Below are positions 16,857 through 26,091 of a stretch of DNA of 64,000 bases, one piece after another. How positions within the stretch are numbered: the stretch's first letter is position 1; each line of letters begins with the position of its first letter. Under the pieces are notes generated by a model that had not been told where the DNA came from, ran no database searches, and was given only the letters and a program-made list of their open reading frames with translations. The position numbers and the translations under genes are program-made. This stretch comes from a virus: the IMG/VR virus record IMGVR_UViG_3300043419_000898, positions 18,498 to 82,497 of that record. One strand, given 5' to 3'.

Positions 16857-18437
16857 CTAGATTTGCATTCTCTGTGCGAGAAGTTTGCGGGTTAGTTCAT
16901 CTCGAACACGACGAGCTTCCTCATCGTCATACGATTTGACATCCTCTTGAACTGGTTCTTCTGTTGCTTCTTCTGCTGGTGCTTCTGCATCAACAACTTC
17001 TACTTCTTCGGAAACCACTTCTTCAGCGGTTTCAGCAACAACCTCTCCAGTTGCTGCTGGCTCAGCGTCATCGGTTGTTTGTTCAACAACTTCTTCCACT
17101 GATTGGACATCTGCTGACTTAACGTCAACTTCGTCCATTTCGGCTTCTTCCACTGCATCGCACAGTGCCTTCCACCCATGGGATGCAAGCATTTTTGCTT
17201 CCCGGCGAGAAAGACTGAGTGCTTCACGCACCCGTCGCTCGAATTCAGTAACGCTCGTTGGTTTTGACTTAGAGAACAGGACGTTCATCTCATGAACTTC
17301 CTTCATAGGTCTCTTCTTCTTACCCATGTAACCAACAAGCATTTGACCAAATGAATCAACATTACTCATCAATGCCGAGTGATATTGGTCAATATCATCT
17401 TCTTCAACTTCACCATCGTTCAATGCACTAAGCATTTCCTGATAAGCCATCATCAAGTGTGACAGAATCAAAGAAAGAGTTGCAGGACTAATCTCTGGAC
17501 CTTCGTTCTCATCTTCCATGTCTGGCTGCATTGGCATACCCGGTTGCATCGGCATGTCATCTTTAGCCATAGCCATGCATGTTGGACAGTCTTCGTTTGA
17601 ACCAAGAACATCTCCACATGTTGGGCACATACTCTTCATGCGATGTGTGATGCATCCCTTACAGGTCATATTCGACCCGATTACACCTTTACACATGGGA
17701 CATTCAGAATCTAACTTAAATGCTGACTGTCGCTTCTTCTTTGGACCACACATGTCAATGTTGCTGTTCATTGAATAACTATCCACCATATCTTCATCCA
17801 TTTTTCGCTTACGTTTTGGCATCCAACTGTATGTATTAATCTCAGGCATTGACATACGCATCTTCGGCTTTATGGATGGCAATGGCATCATGTTAGGGAT
17901 ACCGCATTTTGCTTCATTAGGTGTAATCAATGGTGCGAAGTCAGAAAGTGACTTTGCGAAAGCCAAGTTACGTGGTTCAGCAGGACGTGGTGTAAGACTT
18001 GCTTCAGCAAGTGGCCATACAGTCAGAAGGTTTGTATCTTCATTGTATGACTTTTCACGAACAACAAGGTGACCAGCCGCACCAGAAGAGAATCCAAGGC
18101 GTCCCTCAACAGCGAGACGCTTAATCATCTCACGGTACTGGTCAGAAACCTGAATCTGACCTTCATACCAAAGACCGGCTTCTTTGACAACGATACGTCC
18201 AGTCCCGACTGCCTTCTTGCCAATGACTGGGTCCATGCCATGAGCATAGTAAAGGTTCATTGGAACCGAGTCACCAATCTTCATCGGGCGTCCAAAGTCA
18301 CACTGAGGTGAAAAGACATCACCCTCTAGGTCTTGTCCACCGAAACGGACAAGGTACCCACGGACTTTACCGTCGGTCGTTGCTTTCACTTCGTCGCCGA
18401 AGCGAATCACGATTTCGTTGTCGTTATCTACTGACAT
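16857..18437 (-). CDS. Prohead protease with zinc-knuckle insert and acidic tail
   Basis: Residues 1-160 are an HK97 gp4-type (U35) prohead protease: GYLVRFGGQDLEGDVFSP, likely catalytic His66 in NLYYAHGMDP and Ser117/118 in GRLGFSSGA. Residues ~246-287 hold eight cysteines as two CxxC-x9-CxxC knuckles (CPMC, CKGC, CPTC, CPTC). The last ~130 residues are highly acidic and helical, then basic (RRVRDELTRKLLAQRM), as in scaffold domains fused to proteases. At 526 residues it is much longer than simple family members. The knuckle insert is unusual. Confidence 0.85.
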   Translation of the reverse strand: MSVDNDNEIVIRFGDEVKATTDGKVRGYLVRFGGQDLEGDVFSPQCDFGRPMKIGDSVPMNLYYAHGMDPVIGKKAVGTGRIVVKEAGLWYEGQIQVSDQYREMIKRLAVEGRLGFSSGAAGHLVVREKSYNEDTNLLTVWPLAEASLTPRPAEPRNLAFAKSLSDFAPLITPNEAKCGIPNMMPLPSIKPKMRMSMPEINTYSWMPKRKRKMDEDMVDSYSMNSNIDMCGPKKKRQSAFKLDSECPMCKGVIGSNMTCKGCITHRMKSMCPTCGDVLGSNEDCPTCMAMAKDDMPMQPGMPMQPDMEDENEGPEISPATLSLILSHLMMAYQEMLSALNDGEVEEDDIDQYHSALMSNVDSFGQMLVGYMGKKKRPMKEVHEMNVLFSKSKPTSVTEFERRVREALSLSRREAKMLASHGWKALCDAVEEAEMDEVDVKSADVQSVEEVVEQTTDDAEPAATGEVVAETAEEVVSEEVEVVDAEAPAEEATEEPVQEDVKSYDDEEARRVRDELTRKLLAQRMQI

Positions 18438-18462
18438 AGTCTTTTCATATCCTCTGCAAACG

Positions 18463-19359
18463 TCACGCTTGTTTCGAATCGCCTTCGTCTACAGTTAGTA
18501 ATACATTTAGTGAATCACCTTTCAACCACTTCGCATACTTGTCGTCACCAAGGACGGCTTTTGCTTCGTATGTTGGCAGCAATTCAAACATCTCATCTGC
18601 TGACATGATGCCTTTGACATCATTCACAGCAACATCTGTATAAAACAACGGAACACACTTGCAGTCACTTCCGTGAACAACAAACGAGTTAGTCAGATTA
18701 ATATCTGTTCCGTGTACAAACCAGCATTCTGCTTTTGTCGTCACATCGCAAGGGCTTACAGTCATACATTTGACTTGTTTGTCCCGTACGGTCAATCTAA
18801 CGACATCAACAAATAGGTTTTCTACAGACTTTTCGAACAGATTTATTATGTCAGACATAAACATCTCGTCTGCGTCATAAATAGCCGACATGAGCAAATC
18901 TGGACGTGCGTTGTATGATTTACCAATCTGATTTCTTTGTGAATCAACGATATCGGATATCGCACATTCCATTTGATAGTCAAAATCAGAAGTGAATAAC
19001 TGGCTCAACATTGAGTCTATTTCTTCGTCACTGACCAGCGTTTTACCGTTCAGGACTTCCGAACTTTCGTTCAGTTCTTCCACAATCATCTTGACAAAGG
19101 TTGCCTTAGTTTCATCAAACTTGTCAAGCATCAACGATGCGGTCATCAATGTCACAGTGTGTAGACGGCGATGCAGGATAGCAAGCGTCGTTTCATCTGC
19201 ACCACTCATCTTGACCATTGAGCCGATGGACTCTAGCGTCTTTCGTTGTTTCTTGTATTTCTCTTGCAGTGACTCAACCGCTTTTTTCATGCTTGACTTG
19301 TACTCACGGCGGAGTTCCGTCATGATTAAAAGCGATTCATCAAGGGACTCTAAACTCAT
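18463..19359 (-). CDS. MuF-like head morphogenesis protein
   Basis: The 298-residue protein is helical for ~180 residues and then has a C-terminal domain with HGSDCKCVPLFYTDVAV and MFELLPTYEAKAVLGDDKYA, reminiscent of the C-terminal domain of phage Mu F-type minor head proteins. It lies between portal and protease, the usual MuF position. ATG and the portal stop overlap as ATGA. Several Cys (CMTVSPC, CWFVHG, CKC) could bind metal. Confidence 0.6.
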   Translation of the reverse strand: MSLESLDESLLIMTELRREYKSSMKKAVESLQEKYKKQRKTLESIGSMVKMSGADETTLAILHRRLHTVTLMTASLMLDKFDETKATFVKMIVEELNESSEVLNGKTLVSDEEIDSMLSQLFTSDFDYQMECAISDIVDSQRNQIGKSYNARPDLLMSAIYDADEMFMSDIINLFEKSVENLFVDVVRLTVRDKQVKCMTVSPCDVTTKAECWFVHGTDINLTNSFVVHGSDCKCVPLFYTDVAVNDVKGIMSADEMFELLPTYEAKAVLGDDKYAKWLKGDSLNVLLTVDEGDSKQA

Positions 19360-21125
19360 TTGCCTTCACGCTCCCTCATGATGCGGTCACGTATCTTCTT
19401 GCTCCAAGAAGCACCAGCATCACCGCCCCACAAGTCCCAAGCAACTCTACCCTTTGACGGGAATCCATCTTCACCGCTATTGAAACCAGTTGCTTGTTTA
19501 TCTACTTCATGGCGACTGAAGAATGAGTACATGCGAAGCACTGTGCTATCCGATAAGTTCTCACCATTGACCAACTGGTTAGCACGTGTCAAACCTACGA
19601 GAGTGCCACCACCCTTGCCTTCTTTCTTCCATTGAAGAGCACGTCTGGCAGCGGACTGCATACCAGACGTGGGTTTATGACCGTCTGATTTGACTTCCTC
19701 CGCTACTATTTCTGTAGCCTTTTGTTCTGGCTGGTTTTCTGTAGGTGCGGGAACCGGTTGCGGTTCTGGCGTTGGTTGTTCTGGTGTTTCGGCTGGGATG
19801 GCGTTTGCTTCAACGCCCACTCCAGTCTGTGAGTTGATGCCTTCATCTTCACTTCGTGCAACCTCTCCAATCATCTTTCGGGCTTCAGCCTTGTCGATGA
19901 TTCCAGCAGCATACAAGGTTGTTGCTCGCTGTACACGAAGGGTTTCGTCTTCTTGCAGGGCAGGTACTTCAGTGTTGTCAAATGCAACAATGTCGTCGTC
20001 TTGCAGGTCAGTGTATTCAGGCACCATAGCCATCGTGATTTGGGCACAGAGTTGTTCCTGTAGAGGAATCATTCCGTCTTCCCAAGCAGCACGACGTGCT
20101 TCAGCATAGTTGGAGTAAGTGTTACGCTCAAGTCCAGCACCAAGACCAAGAACCATACAGTTCAAGCCAAGTGCGGAAGCAATACGCTCTTCAGGCTTAC
20201 GTCGAAGGTCATCCAGACTTAGTTCTGATGGAGAGAGCGACATACGGCTCACTGAGTAAGGAGCAGTTGATACGGCGATACCACCTGCATTGTCACCGCA
20301 GAAGTCTTCTTGCAGACGCTTCTTTAGAACACGTGCATCTTCTTCCATGATTTCAACCATCATGTCGCCAGAAGAAGGTCCAACCATCATCGATGGCATA
20401 GCGTTGTTCTTCAGAAGCGAATAACTAACAGTTGAACTCTGGTTATCAGCGGCTACTTCTTTTAGTACAGAGGCTATCGTAGAGCGTCCTACACGGATGT
20501 CGTTAGGGTCACGCAGATACCGCCAATGAATGATGTCTTCTGACGGGATGTCATACTGCACACCATCGACCATGTAGATGTATTCCTTGACGACAAGCTC
20601 AGGCTCGCCTTTAGGTGTAATCATGTCGCAAGGAAGAAATTGTAGGTAAACAACTTCACTACGTCGTCCACCCTTACGAACCTTACGTGCATAGGCGTTG
20701 CCTTGCAGTTTTAGGTCTTGTGTAATCCAACCATAGAATGTGTTTGCTGGTACGCCGGGACTTGGGTTTCGCAGAAGGTCAAGAAGTGGATGTGTATCAA
20801 TGATTTCAAACTTGTCAGACTTTGTGTCTTGGACGTTTCGTTGAATCACCAACTTGCCGACGTTCAGGTTGCGGATGTACCAGTCAAGACCGATGGCAAT
20901 AATAGAGTTAAGTCCAAGGTCACCGGCTTCTTTAGCCCAGTCCAACTTACTCGATGGCAGTTTAGTTGTGATGATGCTTTCAAGCCCACCATTGCCAGCA
21001 CGTGCAACAGCACGAGTTCGGTTTCGTGGTTGTGGTGCTTCAGCATTAGGGCGAAGAGCAACTTTAACAGCATCTTGACCCGTCAGGGCTGACCAAGCGT
21101 CAGAGAAACGGCTTAACAAGCCCAT
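19356..21125 (-). CDS. Portal protein, HK97 type, with C-terminal extra domain
   Basis: Residues ~70-400 have the HK97-type portal layout (GLDWYIRNLNVGKLVIQRNV; PSPGVPANTFYGWITQDLKL; IIHWRYLRDPNDIRVGRS; ERIASALGLN). After a Pro/Glu-rich linker (~430-480), residues ~490-589 form a separate domain (GMQSAARRALQWKKEGKGGG; RMYSFFSRHEVDK; VAWDLWGGDAGASWSKKIRD). That domain is known as an add-on to head proteins of many actinobacterial phages; its role is unclear. The portal forms the DNA entry ring. Confidence 0.85.
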   Translation of the reverse strand: MGLLSRFSDAWSALTGQDAVKVALRPNAEAPQPRNRTRAVARAGNGGLESIITTKLPSSKLDWAKEAGDLGLNSIIAIGLDWYIRNLNVGKLVIQRNVQDTKSDKFEIIDTHPLLDLLRNPSPGVPANTFYGWITQDLKLQGNAYARKVRKGGRRSEVVYLQFLPCDMITPKGEPELVVKEYIYMVDGVQYDIPSEDIIHWRYLRDPNDIRVGRSTIASVLKEVAADNQSSTVSYSLLKNNAMPSMMVGPSSGDMMVEIMEEDARVLKKRLQEDFCGDNAGGIAVSTAPYSVSRMSLSPSELSLDDLRRKPEERIASALGLNCMVLGLGAGLERNTYSNYAEARRAAWEDGMIPLQEQLCAQITMAMVPEYTDLQDDDIVAFDNTEVPALQEDETLRVQRATTLYAAGIIDKAEARKMIGEVARSEDEGINSQTGVGVEANAIPAETPEQPTPEPQPVPAPTENQPEQKATEIVAEEVKSDGHKPTSGMQSAARRALQWKKEGKGGGTLVGLTRANQLVNGENLSDSTVLRMYSFFSRHEVDKQATGFNSGEDGFPSKGRVAWDLWGGDAGASWSKKIRDRIMREREGK

Positions 21126-21349
21126 CTATTGAATTCCTTCCGCATGAGTTCATCCGTCTTCGCCGACAAAAACTTTATACGCCGGGAAGCATCACGCATC
21201 TTCACTATAATGGGTTTTGCTTCATCAGTCGTCAACTGTACACAATATCCACGATTACACAAATAGGTAAAGCAGTCAAACTTTACCAACTGACCATCAA
21301 CATTTGCTGTTAAATCATAGCCTTCTAGTTGTTTGTCATTTGCATTCAT
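21113..21349 (-). CDS. Small protein upstream of portal (78 aa)
   Basis: Unrecognised. It reads GYDLTANVDGQLVKFDCFTY then a basic helical C-terminus (RRIKFLSAKTDELMRKEF). It overlaps the portal start by ~13 bases and is first in the virion operon. It may help portal expression or be a small structural protein. Confidence 0.6.
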   Translation of the reverse strand: MNANDKQLEGYDLTANVDGQLVKFDCFTYLCNRGYCVQLTTDEAKPIIVKMRDASRRIKFLSAKTDELMRKEFNRWAC

Positions 21350-21401
21350 CTCGTTTTATCACCAGTGTCAACAGTACAGGTATTTGATTGTACAATGTCC
21401 C

Positions 21402-21656
21402 ATGCTGTTCTCATCATACAAACGACTTACACGGGTCAACGGCTTTCATAGGTTCTGGTATCTGAAGGCGGATGTTTGTACCTACGAAGGCATCTGCGTC
21501 AACTGCGGTAGACGCATCACTGTCAACATCGACCTACATGATGACATCTACAAAACAGACGATGTTATGACCGCTATGACAGAGCACTGCCATAAGACAA
21601 AAATAGATGGCTGGAATCGAAATGATATTTGGGATGATGTTGACAAAGTAGAATAG
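21402..21656 (+). CDS. Small zinc-binding protein (84 aa), probably leaderless
   Basis: The start at 21402 is chosen because a -10 box TACAAT (21391-21396) lies five bases before the ATG. This leaves no room for a leader, as in many other units here. The protein has a CTYEGICVNCGR knuckle and later EHCHK, giving a C..C..C.C/H set that likely binds zinc. It resembles small Cys-rich actinophage proteins, but function is unknown. It lies in the divergent gap between virion and terminase operons. Confidence 0.6.
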   Translation: MLFSSYKRLTRVNGFHRFWYLKADVCTYEGICVNCGRRITVNIDLHDDIYKTDDVMTAMTEHCHKTKIDGWNRNDIWDDVDKVE

Positions 21657-21668
21657 TGGTAGTAACAT
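21640..21668 (+). promoter_or_regulatory. Promoter of the terminase operon, leaderless
   Basis: TTGACA 21640-21645, 17-base spacer, TAACAT 21663-21668, then six bases and the ATG at 21675. The expected transcription start is at or next to the A of the start codon, and there is no ribosome site. Confidence 0.75.
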
Positions 21669-21674
21669 AGGCAC

Positions 21675-22427
21675 ATGAACCCACGTGAAATGTCTATCAA
21701 AATGTGGAAGGCAGTGATGTCCGACCTTGCACGTCTCTCCGGTATCGAGATGGATGAAATGGATGCGAAGGAGTACACCAACGCTCTTCGTCCACTCCAG
21801 CAAGCCATCATCAATCAGCGTCTCAGTGAGACAAAACAACCTTTGAATGACGAGAGTCCAGAAGTCTGGAAGTTGCGATACTGGATTCGAAATCAAAAGT
21901 ATCGACCCAACTACGAAGAGGTTGCCAACAAAGTCTTAGATGTACTTGGTATGCCGAAGACTCACGGCGTACCGGGACACGTCATTGATGCACAGAAGGT
22001 TTATCGTGCAGAGCCATTGCCTCCATCACGTCAGTTGTCCGACAAAAACTACGACTTGTTTAGTTGGACTGAAGAACTGAAGCCTTCGGGCGATGATAGC
22101 CGTGACGAGATTGTTGCAAAAATGCTCACGACAGTTGAGGGTATCTATGGCTCAGCAGAAGCAGTCAACGTAGCCAAGTCCATCAATGCCAACAACATGC
22201 TTATCCGTGCTGAAGAAGAGGAAATGCTTCAAGCGGTTCTTGAGAAGATACCTGCTGAAGAGCGTGACACTTGGATTAACAAGGCTGGTGGCTTCGGAAA
22301 CAAGAGGCACTTCGTCAAGTTAGGAGTCGCTCGTGAGGCACTTGCTCAGTACACAAAGTCAAATCGAACAGCGAACTCTGAACAAGGTATGGCGGTCTGG
22401 AGAAAACGCTGGGGAAAACCAGCATAG
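21675..22427 (+). CDS. Unknown protein at head of terminase operon (250 aa)
   Basis: No family is recognised. The N-terminal ~60 residues are helical, the middle has VANKVLDVLGMPKTHGVPGH, and the C-terminus has a basic stretch (GNKRHFVKLGVAREALAQYT; WRKRWGKPA). Translation probably starts on a leaderless mRNA. First gene of a coupled operon that ends with TerS and TerL, so a packaging or DNA-binding role is possible. Confidence 0.7.
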   Translation: MNPREMSIKMWKAVMSDLARLSGIEMDEMDAKEYTNALRPLQQAIINQRLSETKQPLNDESPEVWKLRYWIRNQKYRPNYEEVANKVLDVLGMPKTHGVPGHVIDAQKVYRAEPLPPSRQLSDKNYDLFSWTEELKPSGDDSRDEIVAKMLTTVEGIYGSAEAVNVAKSINANNMLIRAEEEEMLQAVLEKIPAEERDTWINKAGGFGNKRHFVKLGVAREALAQYTKSNRTANSEQGMAVWRKRWGKPA

Positions 22428-22436
22428 GAGCGTGAG

Positions 22437-22793
22437 ATGTTTGAGCAAGTAACGTATTTAACTTTCGGTGTGACCGTAGCGTCATCTATCTTCATCGGTA
22501 TGGTGCTTGGGTATCAACTTAAGTACATGGGTGAGCAGAAGTCAGATGACATAGTTCCTGCTGGGACAAAGGTTAGGTTCATGACACGAGCCGGTCACTA
22601 CTCATATGGAATTGTTCTTGAAGACTTTGTTGAGACAAAGAGTAAGTTCATCGTCGTTCGAAACGTAGAGTGGAAGATGAACGAGTCAAGTGTTGAGGCA
22701 CATGAAGGATACAGAATCTTCCCTATCCGTATCAAAGAAGGCGTGACACTACTCGGCACCGGTGAATGGACAACCGAAGACTACCTTGGTTAA
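22437..22793 (+). CDS. Membrane-anchored protein (118 aa)
   Basis: One N-terminal transmembrane helix (YLTFGVTVASSIFIGMVLGY) is followed by a soluble ~90-residue domain starting at a SH3-like strand (VPAGTKVRFMTRAGHYSYGI). Function unknown. It has a ribosome site (GGAGCGTGAG) before the ATG. Confidence 0.65.
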   Translation: MFEQVTYLTFGVTVASSIFIGMVLGYQLKYMGEQKSDDIVPAGTKVRFMTRAGHYSYGIVLEDFVETKSKFIVVRNVEWKMNESSVEAHEGYRIFPIRIKEGVTLLGTGEWTTEDYLG

Positions 22794-23382
22794 ACGACTC
22801 ACCGTTGCAACAGAAGATGTAGATGTTGCATTACTTAAACAGCACCCAAGAAACGTCAATCAAGGCGACTTGGGTGCTGTCATTTCGTCTATCCAAACTA
22901 ATGGCTTCTACGGTCGCCTAATCGTCAACAGGCGTAACAATCACGTCCTAGCGGGGAATCATCGTCTGATGGCGGCAAAGTCGCTACAGATGGAAACTGT
23001 GCCCGTAGAGTGGGTTGATGTTGATGAAGACGCAGAGATTCGCATCTTACTTGCAGACAACCGTACGACTAGGTTGGGTCTTGATGACAACGTCGCATTA
23101 ACTGCCTTACTTGCCGAGTTGGCGAACACAGAAAAGCAGTTAGACGGTACAGGCTATGACTTTGACGACTTGAATAATTTCATATCAGACATAGCAAGAG
23201 AAGAACTTCAACTAACAACAGACACCTATGACAAACTAGTCCCACGGATAGCACATCAAGGTCAGACGTGGGAATTAGGCGACACGCTTTTAGTTGTTGG
23301 TTTCAATGAAGAAGACTGTGACCGATTGATAGTCACTTGGGAAAAACTAACTAAAGGAAAGGCAGTTCTGAAAGATGGATGA
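22762..23382 (+). CDS. ParB-like nuclease-domain protein
   Basis: Residues ~20-110 match the ParB/Srx N-terminal fold: LLKQHPRNVNQGDLGAVISS, VNRRNNHVLAGNHRLMAAK, VEWVDVDEDAEIRILLADNR. Phages often encode such proteins beside terminase genes, sometimes fused to methyltransferases. Here it stands alone with a short C-terminal domain. The ATG at 22762 overlaps the previous gene by 32 bases; a TTG at 22786 overlapping the upstream stop is the main alternative start. Confidence 0.75.
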   Translation: MNGQPKTTLVKRLTVATEDVDVALLKQHPRNVNQGDLGAVISSIQTNGFYGRLIVNRRNNHVLAGNHRLMAAKSLQMETVPVEWVDVDEDAEIRILLADNRTTRLGLDDNVALTALLAELANTEKQLDGTGYDFDDLNNFISDIAREELQLTTDTYDKLVPRIAHQGQTWELGDTLLVVGFNEEDCDRLIVTWEKLTKGKAVLKDG

Positions 23383-23953
23383 AGATGAAGTCACACCAAT
23401 AGACTTATCTGTTCCTGAGAGCCGAGACTCTATCAGGGAACAACTTACCGCTCCGCTATTTGACGAGTATCACGCCAGACGTAAAGCACTCGTCAGTAGT
23501 GCTAGACCAGATGGTCACGCATACGGCGGAAACCCACTCTCTATTGACGATGAAAAGATGAAGGTTATACTTGACGCTATCCTTGCAGGTGCTTCGCACT
23601 CAGTAGCGGCTCAGGTAGCAGGTGTGCCTGTAAGGCGATTGAAAGACTGGATTCAGCGTGGAGAGAGCGGTGACCTAAACGTACCTACGGAGCTTGTAGA
23701 GTTTGCACGTCGTGTACGCATGGCTGAGAGCCGTGGAGAGTTAGGTTTGATAGTTCGCATCCGTCGTGCTGCGGAAGAGAACTGGGGTGCTGCTGCGTGG
23801 CTTCTTGAACGCAGACATAGCAAGCGTTGGGGCAAGAAAACTCAAGTTGATGTGAGGCAGATGACAGATGAGCAAATTACAAGACTCCTTACGGCAGAAG
23901 CTGATGGAGGAAGCGATACGGCGGGGCTTGAGGATTCCGGGGACGACGAGTGA
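23375..23953 (+). CDS. terS: Terminase small subunit
   Basis: The 192-residue protein has a helix-turn-helix region (AGASHSVAAQVAGVPVRRLK then WIQRG) and the helical segment AAEENWGAAAWLLERRHSKR followed by WGKKTQVDV, which is typical of small terminases. It recognises phage DNA for packaging and hands it to TerL. The acidic C-terminus overlaps the TerL start by ~86 bases. Confidence 0.8.
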   Translation: MDEDEVTPIDLSVPESRDSIREQLTAPLFDEYHARRKALVSSARPDGHAYGGNPLSIDDEKMKVILDAILAGASHSVAAQVAGVPVRRLKDWIQRGESGDLNVPTELVEFARRVRMAESRGELGLIVRIRRAAEENWGAAAWLLERRHSKRWGKKTQVDVRQMTDEQITRLLTAEADGGSDTAGLEDSGDDE

Positions 23954-25319
23954 TATCTACAACCCTTACAAGGATGGTGTTGAGAAAGGCTCGATGGAGT
24001 CCTTTCATGAGTATCTAAAACTTACACTCCCAAAGGGATGGACTGCTGAACCAGCACACATCAAACTCATCGCTGAGCATCTCGATGCAGTAGACCGTGG
24101 ACAGATTGACCGTTTGGCAATCTCAATGCCCCCTAGACATGGCAAAACCGAGACCACTACTGTCCGTTACGGTGCATATGCGTTCGAAAGAAATCCTAGG
24201 GACAACGTCCTTGTAACCGCATACAACGAACGTATTGCACGTCGTTTTAGCCGTAAGGCAAGAGCGATTGTGGAAGCAAGACGTCAACTCATGACTAGCA
24301 GTCGTGCTGCAGACGAATGGGGCATGCCAGAAGGCGGCACATTTATGAGCCGTGGTGTTGGTTCTCCTCCTACTGGTGTAGGTTTTAAGAGAATCATCAT
24401 TGACGACCCTATCCGCCGACGTGAGGACGCTGAAAGCGTAAACCTGCGTGAGAAGGCTTGGGACTGGTTCACTGACGATATCTATACTCGTTTGGAGCCG
24501 GGTGGGGCAATGATTATCGTTGCTACTCGATGGCATCACGACGACATCATCAGCCGTGCCATTGACTCTGAGGCTAACAAGTGGGTTGTTCTAAAACTCC
24601 CTGCAATCGCAGAAGAGGCTGACCAGTTAGGACGACAACCGGGTGAGTCACTTTGGCCAGAGCGTTACTCCGTGGAAGACTTGATGCGTATCAAAGCCGT
24701 CATGCTTCAGAACGAAGGTGAGTACGGCTGGCAAGCGTTGTATCAACAGTCACCAACCCAGCGTTCTGGTGCGATGATACGCCAAGACCGAATCTCTGCA
24801 TTCCAAGAACTACCACTTTCGGTGGGACGGTTCCGACGTGTTGTACGTGCTTGGGACTTGGCATCTACTCGTGGTGCTGGAGACTACACCGTTGGAGTCA
24901 AGGGTGCTCTTGATAACATCGGACGCTTCTGGATACTCGATGTAGTTATCGGTCAATTCGACGTTGATGAGCGTGACAACATCATCTACAGAACTGCTGA
25001 GATGGATGGTAAGGATGTCACTATACGGCTTCCACAAGACCCAGCACAGGCAGGAAAGAGTCAAGCCAGATACTTACTCAGAATGCTTCATGGATACCGT
25101 GTAAGCATCCAAAGTCCATCTGGAAACAAGACGCTAAGGGCTGAACCGTTTGCGGCTCAGGTAAACAACTTTAACGTCAATATGATAGCCGCCGCATGGA
25201 ATACACCTGTTCTCGATGAGTTCAGACAATTTCCTATGGGGCGGCATGATGACATCGTTGATGCAGCAGTTGACTGCTATGACGAATGTACAAAAAAGAG
25301 GACTATGTCTTTCGCTTAG
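23868..25319 (+). CDS. terL: Terminase large subunit
   Basis: The ATPase domain has Walker A MPPRHGKTE (~residues 87-95), Walker B RIIIDDP (~175-181) and the coupling motif VATRWHHDD (~218-226). The nuclease domain starts with AWDLASTRGAGDY (Asp ~330) and ends with GRHDDIVDA (~460-468). Full length at 483 residues. The first 29 codons overlap terS; a later ATG at 23904 (MEEAIRRGL) is possible. It drives DNA packaging and cuts the concatemer. Confidence 0.93.
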   Translation: MSKLQDSLRQKLMEEAIRRGLRIPGTTSDIYNPYKDGVEKGSMESFHEYLKLTLPKGWTAEPAHIKLIAEHLDAVDRGQIDRLAISMPPRHGKTETTTVRYGAYAFERNPRDNVLVTAYNERIARRFSRKARAIVEARRQLMTSSRAADEWGMPEGGTFMSRGVGSPPTGVGFKRIIIDDPIRRREDAESVNLREKAWDWFTDDIYTRLEPGGAMIIVATRWHHDDIISRAIDSEANKWVVLKLPAIAEEADQLGRQPGESLWPERYSVEDLMRIKAVMLQNEGEYGWQALYQQSPTQRSGAMIRQDRISAFQELPLSVGRFRRVVRAWDLASTRGAGDYTVGVKGALDNIGRFWILDVVIGQFDVDERDNIIYRTAEMDGKDVTIRLPQDPAQAGKSQARYLLRMLHGYRVSIQSPSGNKTLRAEPFAAQVNNFNVNMIAAAWNTPVLDEFRQFPMGRHDDIVDAAVDCYDECTKKRTMSFA

Positions 25320-25525
25320 TAAGCGTTATCAGACAAGTACTTACGCAATGCATCTACGCACGATTCGGCTGTCACCTTGGTGTTTTGTTTCGTGCGTAGG
25401 TTTGTAATTAGGAAGTGGTCTTTCTTCTGATTCCAAGCAAGTCCTGCCTTGGCTGCATAACTGAACACAGATTTGTCATCCACAAACTGCAATAAATCCA
25501 TTTCGGCAATGTTGCCTATCTTCAT
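25316..25525 (-). CDS. Small unknown protein (69 aa)
   Basis: Last gene of the minus-strand replication/recombination operon, meeting TerL tail to tail with a 4-base overlap. The sequence (SVFSYAAKAGLAWNQKKDHF then TVTAESCVDALRKYL) looks helical. No family is recognised. Confidence 0.6.
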   Translation of the reverse strand: MKIGNIAEMDLLQFVDDKSVFSYAAKAGLAWNQKKDHFLITNLRTKQNTKVTAESCVDALRKYLSDNAY

Positions 25526-26091
25526 TCAATCACCATTAATTCTTTGTTATTTGATGCATCTTCAGTCGGTGCATCGGACGCCCATTCCATCATATGTGCC
25601 GCCATAGCGTCAATCTTTGCGATTGTGTTTGCATGGGCTACATTCCGCTTTGTCTCGTGCTTCTTCGGAGTGCTGATACCGTTCATCCATTTGTTGAGCA
25701 CTGCAAGACGCCACGCTCCGACTAGTATAGGTTTTGACTTGTGCTCCTGAGCCGATAGGCAACTACGCCAATGGCTCCTGATAGGGTCTTCGTCAGCCTC
25801 ACAAAGCAACTTCTCAGCAGTCTGGATGCACTGGGTCTCATTATCAACAGTAAGCCCAACGATAGTAAAAGAACCATCTTCAAAGTACATCAGTCCTGAA
25901 TCTATCAACTCGTATGCATGTTCTTTAGTGACCGCACACGTGAGCATGATTTCAAGCATCTTTTGCTTCGACACTTGACCAAGCGTTCGATTTGACCGTG
26001 ACCAACATTCGGATGCAATCAAAAGGTATCGTGCAGAAGCACTAATACTTCCAAGCCGACTATCAGTGAACCAGCCATAAACTAATCTCAC
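25522..26091 (-). CDS. Replication-initiator-like unknown protein (189 aa)
   Basis: It opens RLVYGWFTDSRLGSISASAR and YLLIASECWSRSNRTLG. Starts of this kind, followed by short helices (LEIMLTCAVTKEHAYELIDS), resemble winged-helix phage replication proteins, but the match is weak. It lies in the nucleotide and recombination operon, overlapping both neighbours by ATGA-type junctions. Confidence 0.55.
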   Translation of the reverse strand: MRLVYGWFTDSRLGSISASARYLLIASECWSRSNRTLGQVSKQKMLEIMLTCAVTKEHAYELIDSGLMYFEDGSFTIVGLTVDNETQCIQTAEKLLCEADEDPIRSHWRSCLSAQEHKSKPILVGAWRLAVLNKWMNGISTPKKHETKRNVAHANTIAKIDAMAAHMMEWASDAPTEDASNNKELMVIE

